From: Coptis chinensis | Taxonomy: Eukaryota; Streptophyta; Magnoliopsida; Ranunculales; Ranunculaceae | DNA length: 64,000 bases | Assembly (NCBI GenBank): GCA_015680905.1 | Contig: CM027377.1 | Location: forward strand, 31,396,501-31,460,500 | Reading direction: 5' to 3' | Shown here: positions 35,059 to 45,640 of the stretch, piece by piece | Position numbering within the stretch: the stretch's first letter is position 1 | Layout of the letters: each line of letters begins with the position of its first letter | Notes under the pieces: generated by a model | The model's input: the letters and a program-made list of their open reading frames with translations, nothing else | What the model was told of the DNA's origin: nothing | Databases searched by the model: none | Made by a program: the position numbers and the translations under genes

Positions 35059-37235
35059 CCATCGAGGTAGAAACTGAAAGTGTTTCTGTTGTAACTCCAG
35101 GTGAGGTTACCTGTAACGAGCCTCCACAGGTGCAAGGTGCTGGGTTGAACCATGAGCACAATTCCTCCAATCAACAGATGGTAATTCATGCTCCCCCTTC
35201 TATTGCAAGAGAAACCCTCTCTGGCTTTGCTACTGATACTCTAGAGCCAAGTGCATGTTTCCTTGGTGAGGAAGAACTTGAAGGTATAAGAGTATCAAAC
35301 ACTGACGAAGATGCTCAAGACACTTTGGTGAAACACAACCCTTGCTCTGTAATTCATCTTGAGGAAACTACAAAACCTGATGTTGCAAACAGTGCTACTG
35401 ACCGCGAGGAAGAAAGCAACCGAACCACCAATCTAAATGAACCTGTTCTGCCTCAAGTCCAAGTTACAACTCCCTCGCTAGAACTTGCTATATCAAGCCA
35501 GCCATCAGATGAGGTCCCACTGAACTCAATGCCCCATATGATTGAACTCCTATCACTGGAGGAGCATAAATCAATCAATATGCAGCAGACCATGAGCTCT
35601 TCAGCACAACAAACATTGAGCAGCAGCTAAGAGAGATCATTAATGAACCAATACAGGTGGTAGAAACCTTTACAAATCACCTACCAAGCAAAAGAACATC
35701 ATCAGCTCGCTTCACTGGGTCATCGCAATCAAAGAGCAACTCTTCTAGCTCTAAGTACACAGTCCCTTAAGAGCGACACTCTCCACAAAGCAGCAGAACT
35801 GAAGTCACTAGCACCATAAGCAAGGGAAGAGGTAGACCTAAGGGGTCTACTAAAAAGTAACTTTTTTACACTCCTTAAATGATTAATTTAGGAGTATGGA
35901 ATGTAAGAGGTCTCAATGAGCTTTTCAAAGCTACAGAGATAAATAAAGTAAGATTACAAAATAAACTTTGCATGTTTAGTTTGCTGGAAACTAAAGTTAA
36001 GAGGGATAAGTTCGACCTCATCAGAAGCTTATGCTGCCCACAGTGGTCGTTTCTACATAACTATGAATCCAATCCTAGTGGAAGAATATGGTTCTTCTGG
36101 GATCCTAGTTACATTTCCATCAATCTTTTGCTAGAAACCTCATAGATGCTCTACTGCGAGGTTTTACTGCTACCTACAAATAAAGTGTTAAACCTGACTC
36201 TTGTCTATGCTAACAATAGCAAAGCAGAAAGGACAATCTTATGGGATGATATCACCACTCTGAGCCGCACTATTACACTACCATGGAATGTTAGTGGAGA
36301 CTTCAACAGTATACTCAGCACTAATGAGAGACTGGGAATGGGCCTTGTTCACCCATGAGACATAGAAGACTTCAATAATTGTGTAAATGACTCTGGTCTG
36401 GTTGATTTGCAATTCTCTGTAAGTCTCTACACATGGACAAACAACTCTAACAAGTTCTAAAAAATAGACAGATGCTTGGTGAATATGGAATGGAGTAATG
36501 CCTTTCCTGCATCTGCAGCAGAATTCATACCACAAGGTGTTTCTGACCACACACCTATGATTCTCTCTTGGTTTGGCAACTGTCATAAAGTATTCCCTTT
36601 CAGATTTTGCAACTCATGGGCTATGCACAAAGAATTCCCTAGCTTAGTCAAGGAAGCATGGGGTTCTGACACTTTTGGAAATCTTATAACATCTCTATAT
36701 CAGAAACTCAAAATTCTAAAAGATGTGCTCAAAGGTTGGTCAAAGAAGAACTTCTCAAAACTAAAAGAGAGAACTGAGGAAGCAAGACAGAAGATGTTTC
36801 ATGCACAAATAGTTCTACAAGCTAATCCTATAGATTCAGGTCTAAGGAATAATGAAAGACAAACTGTGGTACAGTACACTGAGCTACTGAACATGGAATA
36901 CGAGGATATTAGACAGAGGGCAGGATGCACATGGATGGTTAATAGAGACATATGTACAACCTATTTCCACAACATTCTAAAGGAGAAAAAAATCAAGATG
37001 CAAGATATGGTCTTTAATAGATGATGATGGTGCCAAGTACACAGGAGATGAAGTCAGTAACATTATTGTCGATCACTACAAATCACTTCTCAGAGAGGAT
37101 TTAAGATCTAAAAATATAATCCCTCACCTGCAAGTTAGAAGCATCATTGAAGACAATGTGGCAATGGATTTGATAGGCGACATATAAGAAGAAGAGATCA
37201 AGAATGCATTATTTGAGATGGATATATACAAAGCC

Positions 37236-40005
37236 TGTCACAACCCAAATTTCTAAACAATTAAAAAAAATGAATATTTGAAATATAAATATATCAAACA
37301 TCACTCGATTCAATTGTCTAAAAACTCAGGCTATGACGGGGTGGATACAACACATGTCAAAACCTAAAACCCACATCATAAAAGAATCTTAACAACAAAA
37401 TTAATCTCCAAAATTCTCTTTATTACTTTATAAAAAGTCTATCTTCCGTCCCAATAAAACATCAAACCACTCTAAGAATAATGTGTCTTCTTCAACATCG
37501 TATTTTCATGTCATATGAAAAGAAAACTACGTTATTACATACTTCCAAAAGATCGGACCTTAATAAAATAACCTCCCTGATGCTCCGGGCAAGAATCCAA
37601 ATCACACGCCATTGGTTCCACGCCTTCCACCTATATTCCCAAGAACACACCCACGCAAAAAAACAAAGCAAACATGGGTCAACAAAATGGAATTTACTGG
37701 TATGAGTAGACTAACCACATATAAACATTATCATACTTTAATTATCCAAACAATCACTTTATATTTTCTCATTACTGAATCATTCTCAGCTTGGAAGACA
37801 GGTAGTTCCGTCATTTCAACCGGCATAGTTTCTTCCCAAGCAAAACTTCCATTATATTAACTCATTCTAATAACTTGTTTTAATATCTAAACCATTGAAT
37901 TAAAACTTACCGATATCCACTGCTGTATAAGGGTAGGACCGCGTCCCTGCACAAAATGTTATTAAGTCCTACCCTCCTGCAAAAGAAAGTTAGAACTTTT
38001 ATATAACATATGTAGATATTATATTAGGTATTCAAAAGAAAACCCAAACACTCGCATAATCAAATTAATACCACTAACCCGCAAGGCGAATACCTTAGTT
38101 CTTCTAGTAGCAGCCCAAACAATCGGTCATTCATGGCACATTCAATGAATACCGGGTCATTCATGACACATTCAATGAATACCCCCTATAACGCTAATGG
38201 GCCATTTATGGCACATTCAATAAATGCCCACCTAACATATGACATCAATAAATATAAAACTTCGATCCAAAACTTGAGGCGTGGAGAGTGCGGTAAATTT
38301 GTTTACGCATTATAGAGCTTTATTGCATATATTATTTCAGAGAACGAAAGAGTATCTTGATTCATGTATTTTTGGTTTACGCATTATTAATTAGATTGAT
38401 GTCTAAGTGTCATAACGTTGTATATCATAAAAGACGGAAATCTCACATAGTAGTTAATACACATACACACGTATATATAAAGGTCTTAGCCTAAAGCCAA
38501 GCATGCTAATAGCCCTAGACCTATCCTAATAGCCCAAATCATAATCCGAGTTAAAAGTCAAATTGGGTCAACTGGTCAAAATCAACCCTGGTCAAAAGTC
38601 AACTCTGGTCAAAGTCAAAGTCAAAGTCAAAGTCAAAGTCAACCTGCCAAGGGTCAACAGCAGTCAACCAGCCCCAAACTCCTCTAACCCAAAAGCCCAA
38701 AGTCTAAACCAAAAATCCAATTTGAAATTTCAAAAAAAAAAGAAAACATTCAAGCCCACGTTTTTAGTTCGGCCCAAAGAAAACTAATGTCTCAGTCCAA
38801 CAACTAAACAAACTAAGGCCCAAAACAAAATTTTGATTTCGGCCCAACACAAGCCCAACCGACCAACAAAGTCGTCTCTTCTCACCGGTGGTGAAAGCGA
38901 CTCTCCTCCACCGCCTACCACCACCAGCCACCACTCATCACCTCCTCATTCCAATCCAGCGGTTTCACCCCTCATAAAAAACCAAACAACTTTAATGAAA
39001 GCAAAATCTTCAAATCATTAGATCAATTATCCTCATCCAAACTAGATCTGGATTAAGCCTCCATTAAAGCTTGTTCAAAGCTTCAAGCTTTAACAGCTGC
39101 CCAAACAACCATCAACAACCCATAACCAAACAACAAAAACCTCACAACAAAAATCAAAACAAAACAAAGTTAAACAATACAAAAATTCTGGACGCCATTA
39201 CTGCTCTGCAAAAGTTCCATCTCACGACACCAACAACCATCAACCGCCGTCAAAACATATACCCGACACTTCCCAATAACAACTAAGTTTACATCAAACT
39301 TAATCACGTCAGTAGGAGTTCGACCCTCCATCAATTCGGGCAGGCAACCCCAAAAACTGTTTGGCTGTTTCATAGCTTCGACAGCCCCCACCAAGTTTCA
39401 ATCCCGACAACACCCGATTCAACTTCAACTAACATCAAAACCCACGCTATTCCCACAACCATATACCGGACAAACGTTGGTTTGGCTTGCGCCGCCATTA
39501 ACGTTTTTTCGAGCTTCAATAGTTCAAACAGTTCAATACTATACTAACAGTTCCAAATAAACATAGTCACACCACCACACAGGAGCACAGTTCTACAGTT
39601 CAATATCAAATTCAGAGTTTTAAGTTTTAACAACACGACAGATTTCAACAGAAAACAAATCTACAGTAACAAAGATTTTATAAAATAAAAAAATCCATAA
39701 AATATCTACTCACCTGTAGCGCTCTCCGATTATCAGCCAGCTACAAGAAAAAAACCTTCTTTTTCTTCTTTCAAAAAAATCCCGTTTTTCTGTATAAAAC
39801 TCTCGCTGTGTTTTTCCCCAAAAACTCTACGTGAGAAAACTTCCCGAAAAACAAGAACAACCCTTATCTAACTTACGATACTTTTATCCTTAACCGATAG
39901 TTATCATCTATCCATTTTATCTATTTTCATTATTATTATTATTTTTTATTATTATTATATATTTTTTTATACTAGGAAAACAAAAGAAAAAGCCGAGGTG
40001 TTATA
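37236..40005. mobile_element. Long solo-LTR-like element B, 2.8 kb, same family as A
   Basis: Begins TGTCACAACCC and ends GAGGTGTTATA (the terminal CA decayed to TA). It is flanked by AAGCC at 37231-37235 and 40006-40010, a perfect 5-bp duplication. Shares with element A the GTCAAAGTCAAAGTCAA run (38595-38640), CGGCCCAAA-rich DNA, CCACCACCAGCCACCA and CGCCATTA/CTTCAACAG motifs in the same order. No coding was seen. Skipping it restores the LINE RT entry (YKAPGPD). Confidence 0.78.
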
Positions 40006-40615
40006 AAGCCCCTGGTCCAGATGACTATAATGCATATTTCTATAAATCTTGCTGGGACATTGTTGGTGGAGACTTTATATAAGCCATTGCATATGCCTTC
40101 TCCACTCACACAATGACAAAGGGAATGAACTCCACATTCTTATGTCTTGTACCCAAAGTTCCAAATCCATCCAAAGTCAATGACTTCAGACCTATTGCCT
40201 GCTGCAACATCACTTACAAGCACTACACCATAATAGGATATTTGCAACACACACCTTTTTTGCTTTGCAACGCTTATTTACCGTTAGCAAGTTACCAACG
40301 CTATATAAGCGTTAGAAATGTTGTAAAGCGTTACTTTATTTTGGTGAATTTCTGGAGTGAATTAATTGCTAACGCTTGAAAATCGTTTGAAAAATGTTAC
40401 AAATCCAAAAAACCAAAACAACATCGAAATTTCAAAAAGAAGGAAACAAAAAAGAAATCGCACTCGGTATGTGAAAATAGAAAACCTCTCTTTCTCTCTC
40501 ACAGCCGCTAGGTTAGGGTTTTCTTATCATTCCTCTTTCTCTTCTTCCAACCCCTCCTCCTTTTCTCCAGAACAATCACTTCCTACCTTCTTCTTCTTTT
40601 CTAATTCCCAACAAA

Positions 40616-40825
40616 TGGATTGTGTTGAAACCAAAGCTTTGAAAACCAGTTTTTGGCCTGAGAAAGACTTTGTTGTTGAAGATGATGACGAAGAAGAAGA
40701 AGGGTATTCTTCTGTTTCTTCTCAAGAACACAACTTGAAAACTTGTTTTGATGGTCCTTCTATAAAGAATGAGTTTGGTTTCGTTCCAGAAAGCGAACTC
40801 AGTGTTCTGGTAAGCAATTTTAAAT
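40616..40825 (+). pseudogene. Captured gene 5' end, possibly a GATA-factor N-terminus
   Basis: 70-codon frame opening MDCVETKALKTSFWPE, acidic in the middle (VVEDDDEEEEG), ending near ESELSVL. It is preceded by CT-rich DNA like a 5' leader (40485-40610). The start resembles the MECVEARALKSSF-type opening of some plant GATA zinc-finger factors, and ESELSV fits a conserved word there, but the zinc finger is absent. Identity is tentative. Confidence 0.4.
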
Positions 40826-41039
40826 AAAGAAACGGTTTTTGACTTGGCGAGTTTGTTTGTTTATCCTCATTTCTGAAGAAAAAACTTGTTTTTACACTTT
40901 CCTTTCTAGAAAGAGAACCCAAGGACCGAAAGAAGAATCGGCTTTCAGTTTCGCTCTCTTGAACAATCAGTCACCACCATCTTTGGCTTGTAGTCGAGGT
41001 AAATTTATATTTGTAAGTTTGGAATTGTTAATTGAAAGT

Positions 41040-41601
41040 TGATTGGGGTTTTAGTCCTAGAAAGAGGTGGACATACACATGAATATCCAAACTTATGGAC
41101 ACAAGAAGGATTTCTAACAACATTAACTCAGAACGATGCAAACAACTTGCCAACAGAATCTTTTTCATCAGAAGATGTGTTGCGAATGGTAGAGGAAGAG
41201 TTCTTGGTGGAAGTAGTGCTATTAATGCTGGTTTTTATAGTAGAGCTGATGATGACTTCTTTAAACAACTTGGGTTTAAATTGAATCTTGATTTAGTGAA
41301 CAGGTCTTATGATTGGATTGAAAAAGCTGTTGTTTTAGACCTCGGTTGAAAAAAACGGCAATCTGCATTAAGTGATGGACTTCTTGAAGCTAATGTTACA
41401 CCTTATAATGGTTTTAATCTTCATCACGTTGTTGGGACTAAGATTGGTGAGTCTACTTTTGATGGTTTGGGGAGAAGACATAGTGCTGCTGATTTACTTA
41501 ATCATGCTAGACCTTCAAATATCATGGTGGCTCTTCATGCCAGTGTTGAGCGTATTCTGTTCAATACCCTTTCTTCTAATTCTGGTACTCCTATTCTTTC
41601 C
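41040..41601 (+). pseudogene. HOTHEAD-like GMC oxidoreductase fragment (captured)
   Basis: FAD-dependent GMC-family enzymes related to HOTHEAD act in cuticle and fatty-alcohol oxidation. Seen here: VLERGGHTHEYPNLWTQEGF, a frameshift near 41140, then GRVLGGSSAINAGFYSRADD (the GMC signature), NRSYDWIEKAVV, an in-frame TGA at 41347, and DGLLEANVTPYNGF...STFDGLGRRHSAADLLNHAR...ASVERILFN. The N-terminal FAD-binding glycine loop and the C-terminal half are missing. Confidence 0.88.
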
Positions 41602-41913
41602 TTTCAACAAACTTCTTGTATTACATTTTTATACTATTCTTTTGTATGTGTGTTTGTTTTGCTTGGAATTCATATTGTAATACATGTTTAGAATGGCCCT
41701 TTGCTTGAAAAAGATTAAGAAACATCAGCCATTGGTGCTTTTAGAATAAGCTTAAGAGTTAGTTTCAATACTCTCACTGTATTTTAAAATTATGAGTTGG
41801 TTGGGTGTCTGCTTAAACACGTGTTTCATTGAGTTATTAATTGTCATGATGAAATTACTTCTTAGTTAAAACTAATATTTATGAATTCGAATGTTATTTG
41901 CAATTGATATCAG

Positions 41914-42280
41914 GATGGACGTCGAGTTCTTATGATTGAGAGAGATTTGAGTGAGCCAGACAAAATTGTTGGGGAACTGTTACAGCCAGGAGGATACCTG
42001 AAATTGATAGAGCCTAGCCTTCAAGGTAGGCATGAAATTTTGAATGTGAATATATTTTAGCTACAGGTCAACATATTTATGTGGCTCAACTGTATGCTCC
42101 GCAGATTGTGTAAAGGAAATTGATGCTCAAAGAGTTCTTGGTTATGCTCTTTCCAAGGATGGTCAAGATACAAGACTTTCATACCCATTAGAAAAATTCC
42201 ATTCAGATGTTGTCGGGAGGAGCTTCCACAATGGACGTTTCATACAACGCATGCGTGAGAAAGCTGCATCCCTTCCAAAG
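41914..42280 (+). pseudogene. Squalene monooxygenase (epoxidase) fragment (captured)
   Basis: Two exons with clean borders and no lesions. 41914-42025 reads DGRRVLMIERDLSEPDKIVG, then ELLQPGGYLKLIEP; 42105-42280 reads DCVKEIDAQRVLGYALSKDG, then RLSYPLEKFHSDVVGRSFHN and GRFIQRMREKAASLPK. These are the conserved early FAD-enzyme blocks of plant squalene epoxidase, the sterol and triterpene pathway enzyme. The intron 42026-42104 is GT-AG, so capture was from genomic DNA and not from a processed transcript. Confidence 0.93.
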
Positions 42281-42462
42281 TAAACTTCTCACCTCCATAA
42301 AAATTCTTGAACTTTTGTTTTCTGTTGTTATTAACCCTTTAGCATTAGTATATAATTTGGTTCCATTTTCTTTTTATTTTTTTATGCTTACTTCTACTAA
42401 TTAGTAATGGCCTTTCGGCAGACTACCTAATAGAAAAGTGGATGAAAAGGAGCTGATAACAT

Positions 42463-43049
42463 GAATATCTAGACAAACACACTCTCTCTAGGAAAATCGA
42501 AGATTCCATAAATGCTGCTGTTAGAACTAAATCTCCAGATCCCGTATTATTCATTGTAATAATTCTCTCTCTCTCTCTCTCTTTATTATTATATTATTTA
42601 ATATAATTTTTTTCCCCCTATGTTTAATAGTTTTATTTTTAATTTATGATTCTTGAAGTCAAATCATATGAGGAAAGGCATACGTTGCGTAATGACAAAG
42701 ATTAAAGCTAGACATATTATTGACAGTATAGGCATTCCTACGGTCGAGGTTGATTTGTATACAAATAAAGGAATGTACCGTGATGCTGCCCCGGTGGCGC
42801 GTCTACTAGATTGTATGTATGCCCATCGTTTTTATTTTTATTGTTGTTGTTATGGACATTTTTTTATTTGTCAGGTATGGGGCAGTTGAATTAAGAGATG
42901 GAGAGAAAGGGAAGTTTCTTGGTATGGGAGTTTCTAGAGCTGTTAAGAATGTGAATGAGAAAATTTCTGAAGCTTTGATTGGACTGGACCCAACAGTTCA
43001 GTCTCAAATTGATCAAGCCATGATTTATTTAGATAAAACTGAAAACAAG
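42463..43049 (+). pseudogene. Enolase fragment, ENO3-like (captured)
   Basis: Exons 42463-42555 (EYLDKHTLSRKIEDSINAAV, then SPDPVLFI), ~42658-42802 ([34 protein letters not shown]) and 42875-43049 ([47 protein letters not shown]). The N-terminal extension EYLDKH... is typical of the ENO3/ENOC branch of plant enolases. The catalytic barrel is absent. The loop after RDAAPVA diverges where the substrate loop would be. Confidence 0.9.
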
Positions 43050-43354
43050 GTGAGACTCCTACTCTATGCCCGAGTATATTATGTCCTATATGTAATTGTT
43101 TTGGTGGCTAAACTATTATTATGTCCTCTGAATTTACCATAAGTGTCCCTCAAAGGTGGAGACTCAATTGAGAAATAGAAAAGAACCATATGGTTTGTTG
43201 TTACTTGGATAGCTTTTCATGGATTTATCCAAGTAAAGGCAGACTAGAATCATATCGGCCTTGCCTGTGGTGAGTTGTTTTCTTCATTTGTTTTAGTGGA
43301 TTTGTTTGTTTGTTTGGAAATTTGATGTGTTAATGTGATGGGTGATTATTGTAT

Positions 43355-43462
43355 GTGAAGTATTGTTTGGAGAATAATAAGAGGCTGATTCATTTTTCGG
43401 CTTGTGAAGTTTATGGGAAAACTATTGGTAGTTTTCTTCCTGCGGATCACCCTTTGCGTCAG
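43355..43462 (+). pseudogene. UDP-D-apiose/UDP-D-xylose synthase exon (captured)
   Basis: Reads VKYCLENNKRLIHFSACEVY, then GKTIGSFLPADHPLRQ, followed by a GT donor at 43463. This is the SDR-family stretch with the catalytic Tyr-X-X-X-Lys (YGKTIG region) seen in plant AXS enzymes, which make the cell-wall sugar nucleotide UDP-apiose. Only one exon is present and no stops lie inside it. Confidence 0.85.
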
Positions 43463-43601
43463 GTATATGAAGAATTTGGCTTATATTGTTTTGTTCAAAT
43501 TGGAAATTATATGTTCACTTGAACTAATTGTGGATAAGATGAAAGATAGAATAGTAGTTATGAGTAGGACATATGAGGTAGAGATTAGATTAGGGAGTGT
43601 T

Positions 43602-43646
43602 CACTACACCATAACAAGATATTTGCAACACTGCCCTTTTTTGCTT
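43602..43646 (+). repeat. Second CACTA 5' terminus inside the Pack-CACTA
   Basis: CACTACACCATAACAAGATA and the following ATTTGCAACACTGCCC...TTTTTTGCTT match the element's left end at 40221 in the same orientation over about 45 bp. The flanking trinucleotide is GTT, unlike the AAG at the outer ends. Confidence 0.85.
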
Positions 43647-45294
43647 TCTATTTTCTCATTTTTCTTTTGTGCGTGTGTTTTTTAATCTAAATGTAATGCA
43701 CTCAACTATTAGCTACTATACATATTTAGCTAAACTATGAAGTAAGGTCATAGATCTGTATTAGACATTGTTGATATGTATGTATATATGCATTATATAA
43801 AGTTTTGGGTACTTAATTCTCTATTCGCAATGGTATATATATATACCAATCAGAAAAAAAAGAACCATATATTAATCATATATTGCCTACAACATGATGA
43901 AGAAAGATGAATAATGCATATATTCTACATTTCTACCTAACCATCCAAATCACTTTCAGTTTGAAAAAGGGAGAACAACTCAACAAGTGGTAGTTTTTAT
44001 TGCCTGAACACAACACTCTTAATTACTAATAAACAATCTCTTCATGCACTACAAGCCGGAATCATACAAATACAATGGGTCTTTCTCTTCTTCATTTTCA
44101 ACTTCAGTCGTTAGTTTGAGACCAACAAGTCCAACAACACCCTGTGTTTGTATGCTTCAATTCATTTGTTAAATTCACATCTTCTCTCAATCACCTGCTT
44201 TCACCTCATTTATTTTAATTTTGTGTATTTTACAATTCCTATCTATAACGTGTTTTTCAAATTTTCAATTCTTTTGTGTTTTACTAAGGGGCAGCAATGA
44301 ATCAGGCGGCGCTAATATTGCAAATTGGCAATATATCTCGATGACTTGGTTCTTTTCAAGCTTATACAATTATCTTTTGACTCATATGTAACATTAATTG
44401 GCGACATTTGAGTGAACCTAAAAGCATACTCAATTCCACGAAGAAAATAATTTGACAACAAAAATAAGTTTACTAAGAGCACATTGGATGTGACAAGTTC
44501 TCTGTTCATCTGTAAATAGTGTCATTATGTTTAGACTAGTCACTATAAATGGTCCCCCAACAAAATCATTTCATTACTAAGATAGTAGGATGTAGTCAGG
44601 ATCCTTTTTTGTTTTCGTGATGTAGTCAGGATCAGGATATTATAGTGTGCATTCTTACTTTCTTAGTTGAGATATACCCTATCATCTACAATTGTAGGGT
44701 ATTAACCGGTTCCAGACGTTGTTGCTGAGAGATAATTTCATGCTTGATAATGTGAATCTTTCATGAATCTCCATTTGGGTTTTGATGCAGAGGTAAGAAT
44801 CCCTAGTCCTTCTTTACTGTTAAGCTCAATTAACTATACCTTAGATTATCAGTATTTAGCTTTTGAATTGGTCTTAATCCCCTTATTGTCCACTTCATGA
44901 TCTTTTCTTGGTTGACTATTTTATCTTAATGCTAGGACCTCTTTTGGAGCATTTGTGGAAGTAAATGGGCGTAGGGTTTTCAACAACGCAAGCTGTTATC
45001 TCTTGTTTAGGATCATAGTACGAAAACTTTTTTTATGGTGATAGTCCAACAATAAATTTGTGAGGTTTAGAAAATCGCTCAAAGTTGTGAATGTATATGG
45101 TTGGATTAGTTTTGTACTTTATCAATTTTTTTTTTCCCATGTATATTATGGTTTCTTTGTAAAATGGTATGAAAATGTATTGTGTACCGGATAAATTTAG
45201 CTTAAATAAGAATTTATGATTTCTGTATATGGTGCAAGAGGGGCATCTTTTTGTAGGTTTAGCTGGTCGCTACAAAATATGAATTTTTTTTTAT

Positions 45295-45640
45295 CAGCAA
45301 CGGTTCATAACCGTTACAAACGATTTTTAAATTATTTTTTAAAATTAACTAACAATTTTGCAACAGTTAAGAATCGTTGGTAATATTTTTAACAAATTAC
45401 CAACACTTAAAAAGCGTTTGTGAAATCAAAAAACCGTTGAAAAGGTTTTAAATTTGTGTACGAAATATCTATAAAAAGCATTACAAATCGTTATTACAAC
45501 GGTTAATAACCGTTGGAAATTTCTGTTTGCAACGCTTATTAACCGTTGTAAAAATTTCTAACACTTTACCCACGCCATATTTGCAACTCTTAAAAAGCGT
45601 TGCGAAAATTATTAGCAACGCTTTTTTGCCTTTGCAAATA
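45295..45640. repeat. CACTA right subterminal repeat array
   Basis: Many copies of AACGGTTAATAACCGTTG, CAACGCTTATTAACC and AAAAGCGTTG in both orientations, matching the array after the left end at 40265-40390. Such arrays bind transposase in En/Spm elements. Confidence 0.8.

Larger units (their letters stand above)
30561..35860 (+). pseudogene. LINE ORF1 (DUF4283 + zinc knuckle), split by a solo-LTR-like insertion
   Basis: Nucleic-acid-binding ORF1 of a plant L1-like LINE. 30571-30900 has the DUF4283 block (FREEEDRQRVLDMGPLFIAG, LPIWVKLWN). After a TGA at 30899, 31060-31105 has a CCHC knuckle (CSICSKSGHKESNC). The insertion 31436-35058 sits in the low-complexity C-terminal part. Past it the frame resumes (IEVETESVSVV) and ends near 35860 with a basic RGRPKGSTKK tail. 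Several stops and shifts are present (e.g. 31254, 35628, 35768). Confidence 0.8.

Noticed and set aside
42653..43142. Enolase as a working gene
   Set aside because: Only N-terminal exons are present, the catalytic barrel is missing, and it is enclosed by CACTA ends next to other unrelated fragments.
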